A stretch of 64,000 bases of DNA from contig SJOL01001349.1 in assembly GCA_004794785.1 (NCBI GenBank), forward strand, positions 770,513 through 834,512, written 5' to 3'. Below are positions 48,544 through 59,524 of the stretch, piece after piece; within the stretch, counting starts at the first letter, position 1; the number at the start of each line of letters is the position of its first letter. The notes below the pieces were generated by a model. It saw only the letters and a program-made list of their open reading frames with translations, did no database searches and was not told the DNA's origin. Both the position numbers and the translations under genes were made by a program. The stretch is from Opisthorchis felineus. Its lineage: Eukaryota; Platyhelminthes; Trematoda; Opisthorchiida; Opisthorchiidae.

Positions 48544-51500
48544 ACACACTGACCCATGTACTTCCCATTGAAGCCCCCTTCCCCCTATTTTTCTTTCACT
48601 AAAATGTATGTAGCCCTGATTTTCACATAACCTTTTCAGGTGACCTCTGAGATCATATAAATTTGTGACATATTAGCCAACAGGAAGAATCACAAACAAG
48701 CTTTATTTACTACTTTCGTTCTCATGTCATCCAAGAACCTTTTCTAACCTTAGTGGATTTGAGGACATGGCTGATACTGTATGCTGTATGCAACTTATAT
48801 AGACATAAAACACGGAAAATCTCTGTAACATTGAGGCACTCGTCGGTGAAGAAGCTATGCATAATTTTCATGTCGTAAGCTTATGGCAACTCCGCCTTGA
48901 CTTATTGTATGCCAGCATTGTGTCTTTGTCAAGCTCAGAAAGTGATAACAGCGTACTGTACCTCGGTTTCGTTCAGTGAGTGGCTGATAATCATGTTTCT
49001 GGCCGAGTGCTTTATTCGCAGATCACGTCAAACCTGTTGATCGACGCCGTACAGCTAAACATAACTCAACACATGGTCTGTATACCTATGAAATATTCTC
49101 CAGTTATTATCGATGCCAACCACTGTATTTGTTTGGCAGCTTTGAGCATCTGTCCTCTAGTCAAGTATGGTCACGCATTTCCAGATTTACTGTGCCAGAT
49201 CAAACTGTGCTGATGAAATCGCGCGCAAAACAGGTAATGCCACGTGCGGTTTGCGTTAAGCAAAGTGTACAAGATGCCGAGCACCTAGTGCCCGGCGTGA
49301 ACTCAAGGGAATAAAGTCAGAAGGTGAACAGAAGGACGCAGTTCTAGAAGTGCCAACATGCTCAAATGACGGTCCACGGTGGTTAATTCATGTAAGATCG
49401 ACTGAACAACTGAGACTGACAATGCCTATAGGGTGACCCGATGGTCCACGCAACTCGTAAGACGAACCTAGGGGGGCATAAAATCCGTTTCATCTGTACA
49501 ACGGTGGTCGGTACTATTCTAGGTTTAGCACCTCAGAATGTTCCGTGTTAGAAGCTGCAGACATATACGTGGGATGCAACAAACCAAACTAAAATACGTA
49601 ATGTAGTGCATTACACACACACCAAAGGTAAAACAAGGATGAGAAATACGAAAATAAAAGGGGAACATGACCCAAAGATAAATACAAGACAATACGATAT
49701 GAAAAGTTTATCCGAAATGGTTTGACAAAACAGGTAAGACGAATTGAATATGCAGCACGACCACGAAAAAGTCGAACAAATTGTATAATGGAGGGGCTGT
49801 ATTTTATGACGACCGTGAGGGAGTTCACGAACACTCCTTCTGACGGAAAAGTAACTGTGTATAATCAAACATAAACAAGGAAAACCTATCGAAATCGACA
49901 AAATCACCGAGTTTATTGAAGGGCTTATGAAGGCCAAATGTGCGATTTATCGGTTGGTTTAGTCATCTTCCAATACGAACGATCTACCTGCAGTCTGATC
50001 TCTTGGAGAAAAAAAAACGATCAGATAACTTATGTAAGCCCTAAAATTAATAAACCTACTACCAGCTACAAAGTTATCGCCATTACAGAATGCAGATGCA
50101 AGAAACTGTGATACTTGTAGCCTGGGATAAAATAGGTGAAGATAAGTTCGTTGTCTGTTTCTTGAAAAAAGTACTGGTTTGTTTCTGGGTCAATTTTCCA
50201 CGGAAAAATTATTCCCGAATGCCGTTAACGGCAGATATTCATGGGAAGTTGTTGACGAAACTTAAGTGCTTGAGCTCCTAAGCCCATTTGGTTGCATTTT
50301 GGAAATTCTCGACCATTGCGGGAGTCACTTTACTCCTCAAAGCCGCTATTCATTAGATATTCCAGAATTTCAATCAAAATTCACGGGCTGGGTTGGCGAA
50401 CATATGTGAAACGTGCTGCCGCACGAAGCTATCCAGAGTGAATAATTCCATACGGCTTTGAATTTTGTTTCATGTAAGGGCAGTGGAAATTTTTAAAAAC
50501 AATGATGAAAGAATGGATGATGGGCTCGGTTTTTTTATTTACATATAACTCAACAGATTAACACTGACAACAAAAACTAGAAAACGTAGAGACTTATCCA
50601 GATGAGCTGCGCTGACGATCTCATTGGGCAATACGGTAGTCTACATACCGTGTCAGGCGCAACATTGCGTCTAACAACATCACTGGTTTTACGAAGATTA
50701 AACCATCAACATCATCGTGATTCATCAGCTCGAATACGAGGCCCTACTATGGTCTCTAGTGACATTAAGGCTTAACCACTTGAACGATACCGCTATCATG
50801 AGGCGACTTGCTCGAATTAGTGTTAGAGTAAGACAGACCAAATTGACATGAGACATTTTCAACAAAGTTGACGCTGCGGTGCAGTTGCCCAAGGGTAACA
50901 AAATCCCGCTTTGGTCACCGGATCTGGTAAGCTGGGAATCCAACCCAGACAAGTAGTGGGTTAATGTACCGATGTGTGTCGCTTGATTAGGTGATGTGTG
51001 GGCGCGCCATGTTCGAAGTTTCGTAAGACAGTCCGATATGGCTGTGGCTGACCCTCAGCAACCGGACAAAAAATGTCACAGAAGCCAGTGATTAGAGGGT
51101 AGCAGGTGAGACTAGAGGGGAGTCGCTTTTTAGCAGCAAAGTATACAAAAGAATTTCCGGGACACAAACGTCAGCCGTATCATATGAGGCATTCTACATA
51201 CGTGGAACAGAAAGATAAACTGGCAACTCAAACCAGGGCTTGCAGTGGTGAACGATCTGATTTACCTTTTGGAAGCTGGGAAGTTCACTAACTAACAAAC
51301 AATGGCTGCAGATTAGCAGCCAGTTAACAACCAATAAAAGTACCCAAGCAAGCAGTATTTAGATAAATTACCCAATAGTGGTTAGCACAAAGCTAACGAG
51401 GCTCTCGATTAGCTCATTACGAATCAATCATATGAACGGATCCAAAAAGCAAGATATCAGTCTCAGAAACAGCGCTTTATTGCGCCGGAATCTGTGAAGA

Positions 51501-51803
51501 ACAAATCAAAGCGTTTAGCTTGGTATCTCTTCCGTGCACAGAGATACCATCGAGGTTAAAATACTGCTCCCCCACCCACCCCACTACTGGGCCAACTCGA
51601 GCTCATCTGAATCCACGTGAAAGACTGCATCAAGTAAATCAAACCGGCCGTACTAGTCGGGGTAGGTGACGTTGCAGATTACTGTGTGAGTTGCTTATGC
51701 TGTATCAAACAAGTGGGTTGCAGGCAAAAACTACTGCTAACCGTGGTACTAAACAAACCTATGGTGAAGGTCTTACGGTTCCTGACAAAGTAGGTCTACT
51801 TAC
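48544..51803. other. Receptor intron sequence without recognised genes
   Basis: AT-rich, short frames only. Nothing recognised between the Penelope-like element and receptor exon 4. Confidence 0.45.
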
Positions 51804-52104
51804 ACATGTGCAAGTGCTTCCGGTGGTTGTTGTAACGGTTGGCCATAGTATCCCGGATATTGTGCTTGCTGCTGTTGCGCGTAGAAGGCTGCTTGTTGTT
51901 GTGCTGGTGAGTAGAGAGTGGCATGCCCTGATTGTGGGGTGCCTATTCCGTTAGGACACATGTTAGACATCATGTGAAGCGCCTGCTGACTTCCATGATA
52001 GTAGGCTGAGTTCGGATAGTTTGCAGGGGACATGGCACCGGCCGTTGCGGAAGCTGGATCGTGTATCATCGAACCAGTGAGCTGACCTCGTTGGAGCAAA
52101 GTGC
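51804..52104 (-). CDS. Receptor exon 4: Gln/Tyr/Pro-rich tail
   Basis: The acceptor is atgttccttccgttcag before GCACTTTG; its first two bases complete a Gly codon with exon 3. The donor is CATGT/gtaagt and leaves two bases. The exon (301 nt) encodes residues 338-437 plus a split Val codon. Visible features are NSAYYHGSQQ, AQQQQAQYPGYYGQP, and QQPPEAL near the end. Repeated YY and PxxP-like spacing fit a disordered, phosphorylatable signalling tail. Reading past the donor gives a stop at once (HV then TAA), so intron retention would truncate the protein here. The following intron is the longest in the gene, 7.5 kb. Confidence 0.87.
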
Positions 52105-53149
52105 CTGAACGGAAGGAACATAACACTGAGAGTCGCAGGGGAAAACAACGACTTACCTGTGTGAGAAGCTGTACACTGGCATGAGCAGTCAGCCTTTTAG
52201 CACATTCGTCATAATTACCCATTCTCTAGGTACGATGCAGCATGACTAATCACCGCTTGTTTACATTAGTTATTCAATACCCGCGCCCGAGATAAAGAAA
52301 CAGATACGGAGAAAGAGAATATTTAGCTTTCACTGGGAGGTGACCCGTCTCCTGAGGAAATCACACATTAAGGCATGGCTGAGGGGTAACATGCGTGGAT
52401 TCTTCAAGGTGGGTTGCTGCCCTTGAGGGGAAGGTGAATTGTTATGGTATACAAGGGCAAACTTCTCTGGTGTTACCACACAACTTTGCTGCATCTCGCC
52501 TATTAGTGCAGCGAATCTCAGCAAGTTGAAGGCTAAATACCAGACTGAAACAAACCTGTCCTATGGGCGTTAAAATATGTTCTGCGTTTTTGCGCTAATC
52601 CTAACAACGACAAATACAAATGTATAAAACATTCACGTGACTGAGTTATGTTTAGAAAACTGCTTTCACCACTTTGGCAGTCGGATACCTACCAAACGTA
52701 GTCGGAAAAATCTCCACAATTCGTATATTGAGAAACCAGTCGCGCTTGGAAAGGGATAAACCACGTTGCAGTTTTGTATTGCGGTACTTAGGATCAGTGA
52801 CCGTGATGGTTCGCGATGGCATCCAGGATACTTCTAGCTATATTGGATTTTAAAATTCCTATTTACCCTCCCTCAGTGTGACTGGAGGACAAGTCGAAAG
52901 CAAGTTGAATTTTTCCAAAAGTTCCACACATGTGTTCGAATATGAACACTTTGTACCTGCAGTCTGCAAAGTAGCAGAAAGGGTCTGAGGGGACCTCACT
53001 TGATGCCCTGTATCGGCAACAGTTTAACTACCACAACAGCATAGAAGTGGTTTGGACCGTCTGTCTAGGTGGTCGACGGGGTTCAGTGCCAAGCGAAAGC
53101 CTGAGACGGAAGAGTAGCTCAGGACGGAAAGGATCATGAGAATTACACG

Positions 53150-53360
53150 GGCCTCGAGCAACCAAACAACACTGGATCACTTGGGATGAGCTGTTTGGTT
53201 GAAGGATGATGGTACTATATCCCGTCCAGGTGCCAATTTATCGCACTTGAGTCTGAATGCTTCAGTCCCCATCCGGAGGGTTATGGGTTCAAACATCCTG
53301 AGAGATTGGTGAGATGCGCGCTACTGATGCTTAGAAATAAGTACACGTCCGTTGAACATC
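53150..53360 (+). mobile_element. SINE, second family (diverged copy)
   Basis: GAGCTGTTTGGTTGAAGGAT, then GAATGCTTCAGTCCCCATCC, a B-box-like GGGTTCAAAC, and GGTGAGATGCGCGCTACTGA match the order of the copies at 3.2 and 27.5 kb. It lies in the intron between receptor exons 3 and 4. Confidence 0.45.
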
Positions 53361-53879
53361 GATTGGCCCCATCTGGAAAGACTTTTCTGGGAACCCGATA
53401 CTAGAAATGTTAAGCAAAAGTTGATCTCCGGTTGTCATCGTTTTCCTACCCAGTTACGAATGAAAACAAGCAGAACTGTCTGTTGATTCTACATCCACTA
53501 CAGCAGGGAAAGCACTCTATGGCTTCAGGATGTGGTATAATCAGCTCCGCGATCCATAAACCTCCCATAAGGTGGAAATTTTACCACATTATGAAGAAAA
53601 GAATTGTCTACAAAGTGTTTCGCTCACTATCAGACTACTAACAAACGGGATCGACATTAAATAGTCTCAAAATGGACACAAACAACCCAAATGGTGTGTA
53701 GTGTTTTCCGCTGCCAAAATGGAGGAGAGGAAGTTCAACTGATAAGCGACACTGCATGTGGATGTGCGGATTCATCGTGCCGTGTCCGGAAAATCAAGCC
53801 AGACACGATAAACGTCGTGCAAAAACACACGCACACCGAGGAGGGAAATAAACACAATGACAAACCAAAACAATCGTAC

Positions 53880-54036
53880 CGTATGCCGATCCATCCTGTA
53901 GGGAACCGCCAGTAGGTGGTTCACGTTTAAGAGACGCCCCACTGGGAGTGATCGAACCAGGATAGTAGACCATTTGGCGTTGGATCGCACCGCTGGGCAT
54001 TCCGTAGGGTGGGGGTAGCTCGGAAGTTTGTGGATG
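53880..54036 (-). CDS. Receptor exon 3: PPPY-motif exon
   Basis: The acceptor is a run of ten T then ccag before CATCCACAA, in phase 0. The donor is TACG/gtacga and leaves one base. The exon (157 nt) encodes residues 286-337. LPPPYGMPSG at residues 292-301 contains PPPY, a group I WW-domain ligand (PPxY), so a NEDD4-like ubiquitin ligase or another WW protein is a plausible partner; this comes from general knowledge of PPxY motifs, not from this gene. The exon also holds a double tyrosine (MVYYPG) and a Ser/Gly-rich stretch. Frame and phase agree with both neighbouring exons. Confidence 0.85.
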
Positions 54037-54764
54037 CTGGAAAAAAAAAACAAGCAATCAACTTGCGGAAAGAGCAGAGCGCGGTAAGACAATGGACAAA
54101 ACGAATGGCTAGAAAGAATGGAACAAGGCTGTGAAGGCAGCCTCAAGAAGTCCCGAAACGTCAGTAGAATCGATCATCAATGACTAATATGTCAACAGGA
54201 ATAAATCAACACATGTGAAGCCGAGGACAATCAAACTTTCCAAGTGGTTTAACCGAACAACATGCTGAAAAAACTTAAGAGATCAGAGGCAAGGCAGAGA
54301 GCTAGGTCTCAGTAGTAATTGGACATCAAGTAGTTCGAATCGTAGACGATGGAATAAGACTGGAGAACAATGGAATGATGATGAAGTTGAGTGAGGACTA
54401 TTTAGCAGTCAGACTGGATTTGTTCTCGTAACTAGTTCTAATGAAAATGAAGGATAAATCAATCTTCTGCCTTTACTAGGCGTACTCGTACAACCGAGGA
54501 TGGGATTGAACAAAAAATCTTCGGATTTTTACAGCAACAATAGGAACGAGCGATCAGACGGTGCGAATTCGTTCTGAAAGTGAATCATTGCTTTCCGGAA
54601 TAGCTCTGGGTCAAGATGAAATCCTGAGAACCTACCACTAAGACAGCAAGCAAGTGGTGGATGAAGATAACGAAGATGTACTAGAGATATGGCCATTCAG
54701 AGAAGCAGAGACTAAATGGGCGCCAATTTATCAACATTGTACCATAGGAGAATGTTACGGTCTC

Positions 54765-54835
54765 TCGAACGATGCATATCGTTCAGCCGTAGCACCCTTT
54801 CGGTGCCTAACCAGAGGTCTGTGCCATCAGCTTGA
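54765..54835 (-). mobile_element. Short SINE fragment, same family as 61530-61737
   Basis: The minus strand reads GGCACAGACCTCTGGTTAGG then CACCGAAAGGGTGCTACGGC and TGAACGAT, matching the terminal part of the SINE (AAGCATCAGAAGGGCGCTAC, AGCTGAACGAT). It is in the intron between receptor exons 2 and 3. Confidence 0.5.
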
Positions 54836-55434
54836 GCCGTTTGGATTCAAAACAACATTAGGGGGACGGTGAAGTTGCTTGCGAGAATCCGTGCATCTTT
54901 TAAACTTAGGTCTCTTACGATTAGCGGCATTATCAAGGTGTGACGGTAGCGGCTCCACGTCACCAGATGACTAACTGATGAACCGTTAACGACCACTGTC
55001 ATTGGACACTCCATCAGTGACTGCTGCACATTCCATCCACAATACTGATTTAGCTCCAATGGGAAAAGTTTTCATAATACAGAGCTCAGTGTAAAAGTAG
55101 TAACCAATGAATTAGCGGGCCTAAATATGACCTCCGGATAGGGTTTAGCTCTCCATGACATGTACCAAGTATCTTTTGTCCGCCGATGACCCGCAAATTG
55201 CCAAATCGGATGTCGCAACGATGTGACCGTCGCCGATGAACCGTAAAGGAACCGGTTTCTCTGCGCAGCGTTCGTGGACATCTGAAATCGAGGCATAACC
55301 AGCTACCCTCGGGGCCAACAACCGATACACTGTCAATTTAATTATAACGGCGCAAACCCAAAGAAGGTAGACTACCAACAAAACTATTTAGCAACACTTA
55401 CGTGAGTAGCAGGTCTTAAAGGAGCAATTCGAGG

Positions 55435-55880
55435 GTGACCGCAGGTGACCAGACAAGTCCCAGCTTACTTCAAATCTTCCTGAAGCTTTCGGAGAGCGAC
55501 TGCTGTTATTCCAGTCCATTAATTCAAGCCTCCACCTCAACAATGACTTGGCAGCGAAGTGTGAAAGCCATTACCAGCAAACTCAGCTGTACTGGTCATT
55601 GCCGTCTCCTTGGATGGGGACCACGAGACAGGACACTTCATTGGTTAGAGACATTGCCACACATGGCCCAATCACGCCCTCAAAGGCGCTCAGGCATCCA
55701 AGGTGTTGCCTTCAATGTATGGCTCCCCTCCCAATCTTCTCAAAGAAAAGTCCACTGAGACCCCTGCATTTAGTCATCAATTATATCAGCTACAGTCTCC
55801 ACCTCCCCAAATCATCCGCAAACGAAACTGTGGCAGCTGTTATTATTGTACGGCAAGTACGTGGTTTTTACAGCTAATGC
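55435..55880 (+). mobile_element. LINE C-terminal fragment in receptor intron
   Basis: A plus-strand frame contains TMTWQRSVKAITSKLS and LLGWGPRDRTLHWLETLPHM, the same LINE C-terminal block seen at 31140-31260 and in the inverted-repeat LINEs. It is 5'-truncated to under 0.5 kb, lies in the 2.6-kb intron between receptor exons 2 and 3, and is antisense to the receptor. It contributes no splice sites to the phase-consistent gene model. Confidence 0.75.
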
Positions 55881-56667
55881 TGCTGATCTTGATTGCCCAG
55901 CGGGTTCCAGTCAACGTTGTTGAAGTTACCTGCTTGGTGGAAGCCCTCCGGGTTTGGTGCGACTTAGTCCATAATTGGTTTCGTTGTCTTTTCGGAAGTA
56001 ATGCAAACGAAGGGTTTTCATCCGAAAAACAAGAGTGCTAATGTGTAATTCAATACGCTTGTCCACACTTGCAGGAGTTGATGGGACGGGATCGCCTAAC
56101 GAATCAAGGTAGTGAGTGCCTTGGGAATCACAGAACAGATACGCCATCAATCAATCGTTAAGGTTACGCTTTTAAATTCTAAGTTCGTTTCCCTCCTGGT
56201 GCCTACGGAATGCTGAAGTCTTACTACCCACTAATGACCTGTTCCGTGCGCATCAAACTTTGTCCTGAAACGATATCATTGTGAGCACTTTCGTTGAATT
56301 GACTTGGCTGAATGTCATTCACTGTTGACTGACGGGCTAAAAAGTAATCAACGCCACCCAGTAACAACGGTGCGATGAGGTAGAATAAGACCTTCGATTG
56401 GTGGGTGTTCCTTACCATTATCCACACAAGACCTAGAAGGGATAAATGGAATTCAACGTGTGACAAGGGAAAGTTGATCTGAATAAAGGTATCGAGAATC
56501 AGACCAGTTTTGCTTTCTCTCTAGGGCACGCTCCACACGTAAAAGTGTATCGAGTCATGGACCGAGGATGTGTATGGAACACTTCTCTCGCAAGACATAT
56601 TCTAGTGAACCGAACAAGTGTTCAGACGAGATGAAAACAAGCACCCGATAAAAAACCAAAGACTTAC

Positions 56668-57344
56668 TGGAACCGGTGGCAGCTGTGGTTGATGGTGAGC
56701 GTACACCATTTGTTGAGTGTGAGTCTGCTGTTGTTGTTGTTGCTGGTAGAAATCCGTCATATCTGTCGGGTTCGCTGGAGTCGCGGTACGGCTCAGCGGT
56801 TGTTGACTACCAAAATGAGCTGGAAAGCTTTGCTGTCGCAGGTAACGTGGACCACCGGGAAGCGTTCCACTTTGATACATGGGGGTAACCCCAGGTTGAC
56901 CCTGGAGGACAGGTGTGCCGCCAGGGGGAAGCAGAAGTGAGTGATGCGATTGGTGGTGTGCTGGGTGATACATATGTTGCTGCTGCTGAGGCAAGTGCAT
57001 TTGCGAGCCAACCACTGACTGATGTTGCATCATAGCAGCCGCTTCTTTAGACATCGCGGCATACTGATCAATTTGTTGCTGTTGTTGTTGTTGTTGTTGT
57101 TGCAGGTACATCTGATGTTTCAACTCTGCCTGTTGTTGCTGCTGTAACATTGTGGGTACCTGGGCCTGATTGGAGACTGAGTGATCGGAAAAGGCGCTGC
57201 ATTGCAGATTGGTCATCAGCATACCACCTGTGCCGTGATTGGACAGGGTATTCGCGGAGGAATGGCGTTGGTCAGGGCGAGAACCATCGTTCGTTGAAAC
57301 TGGGATATATTGGCTAGCGTCCTTGTAGTTCTGAACAAAACCAT
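56668..57344 (-). CDS. Receptor exon 2: polyglutamine and histidine-rich cytoplasmic tail
   Basis: The acceptor is cctctcaccttag before ATGGTTTTG. Its first two bases complete an Asn codon with the last base of exon 1. The donor is GTTCCA/gtaagt in phase 0. The exon encodes residues 60-285 and is the largest in the set (677 nt). It holds a five-Gln run near residue 127, a ten-Gln run at 141-150 (seven CAA codons, then CAG, CAA, CAA), a four-Gln run in LPQQQQHMYHP, and a seven-Gln run in FYQQQQQQQTH. Between them is a His-rich segment (HPAHHQSHH) and Pro/Gly turns. The sequence looks disordered and could mediate coacervation or co-activator contacts; that is inference. The longest CAA tract is a potential length polymorphism. 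Confidence 0.9.
57072..57105 (-). repeat. CAA/CAG repeat encoding a ten-glutamine run
   Basis: Minus-strand codons are seven CAA, one CAG and two CAA within receptor exon 2. The purity of the CAA tract makes slippage likely. Confidence 0.9.
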
Positions 57345-58714
57345 CTAAGGTGAGAGGACAACGGGGACTCAGAATGTGGTAGTGCACAAAAAAAAATAGG
57401 GACAGCCATGCAAAAGAATCGGCGATAATACAGATTTATCCGCCTACCTACACCAAGCTGGTGTAAGTTGCCGCTGAGCGGCACAAATATTGTGCATCTC
57501 TTGATTCCATCAAGTTCTCACACCAAAGAAGTGCTGGAAAACCGAGAATCATGAAGGAGAAAAACGGTTGCTAGCGTTGCTAAAACCATACCATGTGCAG
57601 CTGAAAGCGTAAGGTTAGAGTTAAGATAAGTTGATGTGACCGGAAGTTAACGTGAAAAAAATGTAGTGTAGTCTATGCGGTTTTCACAGAAGACTCAATC
57701 TTGCCTAGTGACCTCTTGCGATTTGTGGATACGATGAGGGGAAAACGGTGCGTACTACCAGGTTGAACATTTCCGCTTGAGATCTAACTTCATTAGAGAC
57801 ATACTGCCTTGAAAAAAATATAACTTCGTACGAAAGTATAGCAGAAAGTCGGAACAAACAAGATGAACTTCCCAACTCCGATATCTGATTAGGGCGAAAT
57901 GTCTACATGCTGTATTAACGTCGGGAGGTTACTTTGCCCAGGCATTTATTGAGGCAAGTAATGGTTACCTGTCGCACAGGGACACCTCCATCAACAAGAG
58001 ATTTTAGCAGCAGGGAATTTCTCCAGTGCATCCGTGCAGAACCGAAGAGGATCAATTCTGGGATTTCCGAAGTGGTTGCTTTAACTCAGAAGGGCAAAAA
58101 TCACAATGTAAAGGCCCCTACCGGTTCACTATTTTACCGAGCTCTTTTTAATTAGATTTAACCTGGTTTGATGTAGGAAAAATGGCGCAGCTGTGGTCCG
58201 TATTCAAGTCGGAACAAGAGATGCAGCAACGCAGGTATTGTCTCGAAATGAGAGATCCAAGAGCGAGCAGGATAAAAGAAAAGACACGCATGAGGGGTGG
58301 GATCGAGCCACTGAGCTCCTACTTGCAGGACGAGTGGTCTATGGACTGTTCTACCGAGGACGTCTGCTTCCTGTGTGACGCTTATGAAGTTGAGCTTCAT
58401 AGCTGAATCGCCAAATTACATCTTCATTAAAAATCACCAGATTCGATGATTCCCATCCTAGTTTGGATAGATGATAGAGAAATTGGACAATAGTACCAGA
58501 GAACATAGTTCGCTTCCAATATGATTGTGGAGGAGAGACTGGGTGCTGTGAGTTGGTGATTCACAGTGAGTTTGGTATTGAAACCACCCAATGCTCTATC
58601 CACCAAGAACAGTGTTTTAAGGGACACTGATGGAACTTGAGATTTAACCAAAGCGGAGGCGAAAACTGATTAGTGTGATGCCAAAGCAACTGTGATTGGT
58701 GAAACATAAGTCTT

Positions 58715-58728
58715 TGTGTGTGTGTGTG
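58715..58728 (+). repeat. TG dinucleotide microsatellite
   Basis: Seven TG units in the intron between receptor exons 1 and 2. Confidence 0.85.
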
Positions 58729-59346
58729 ACGGTCTAGATTACGGAGACTGATGGCCACTTCACAGAACCACCATGTTGGGTAAGAAGTTCTCACCTATTG
58801 ATACAGATTAGACACCTGGAGCATTCGCTCCAGACGGAGCGAGATATTTAATTGTAGACTAGAAAATGCGGTTTTGAAGAGCCGGATTGGATTACAGTTT
58901 GATTTGCTCGGTGCACAAAGTACGCGGCATAGTTATTACTAGTAAGAGGTTTCGAATAAAACAAGACCCCTGTGCAATCAGGTGTACGTACATAACCCCT
59001 AAAGCTTATTACATTAAGACCAAGGGAAGATTTCAGGTGAAACCGTTGATGCGTTACAAAATCGCCAAAACATCACCCATGGTAAGATCACCCACCGATT
59101 TGGTGCGAACGAATGGTAAAACTACTAGGAGGGAAGTCGTTAAACTGACCAAATGTGAACTTTACTCATGTGATGTCCTAATTGTTTTAAAAGCCCTTCC
59201 GGGCAACAGAGACAAGGTTGTATGCTAGGAAATAACCAATCGCAAAAGCCTATAGTTCCATCAAAGTGACTTGGTGGGACGCGTACAACCAAGCAGACAC
59301 AGCGATGGTGACAAAAGTTCAGACGGATCAATAAAATTCAACGTAC

Positions 59347-59524
59347 TTTGTTTTTTGCGCTGGCTAGCCACACGCCGATCACGCTGTTGTCGACACACGC
59401 AAAGTAGGATGAAAATGAAGACAACGAAGAACATGAGGGCTGCAATACCACCCAGGATGAGATACATGAGGCGGTTGCTGACCAGGGCCTTCAACAGGCT
59501 GTAGGTACCTGAATGTTCAGCGGT
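59347..59524 (-). CDS. Receptor exon 1 of 8 in window: juxtamembrane stub and transmembrane helix
   Basis: The acceptor is cttcttacag before ACCGCTGAA and the donor is CAAA/gtacgt, so the exon enters in phase 0 and leaves one base over. Residues 1-18 start TAEHSGTYSL and form a short extracellular stub. Residues 19-44, from LMYLILGG to ILLCVC, are an uninterrupted hydrophobic helix. It is followed by the strongly basic RQQRDRRVASQRKK, a classic stop-transfer segment that puts the following exons in the cytoplasm. SGTY resembles the last strand of an Ig-type domain, but the preceding exon is not visible, so this is only suggestive. The exon is 178 nt. Minus-strand DNA upstream to the window end shows no exon I can recognise, so the ectodomain is probably beyond 64 kb. 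Confidence 0.87.

Larger units (their letters stand above)
32419..59524 (-). other. 3' portion of a single-pass membrane receptor gene (8 exons, 5' end outside window)
   Basis: This span groups eight coding exons, listed separately below. Each has a polypyrimidine-AG acceptor and a GT donor, and all seven exon junctions keep the reading frame. Coding lengths are 178, 677, 157, 301, 115, 264, 166 and 434 nt, which gives 763 residues and a TGA stop. The order is a short extracellular stub, a transmembrane helix (residues 19-44 of this partial protein), a basic stop-transfer segment, then a tail of about 720 residues rich in Gln, Pro, His, Gly and Ser. Introns are 2002, 2631, 1775, 7487, 4787, 1050 and 5082 bp. 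A long low-complexity tail after one helix is typical of Ig/FN3 guidance and adhesion receptors (Robo, DCC/neogenin, Dscam classes). No family-defining motif is present, so that is inference. I saw no AATAAA on the minus strand in the first kilobase after the stop. Confidence 0.85.

Noticed and set aside
56224..56466. Minus-strand frame with a hydrophobic stretch between receptor exons 2 and 3
   Set aside because: It would insert a second membrane segment. No acceptor/donor pair in the right phase was found, and exons 2 and 3 already join in phase 0.
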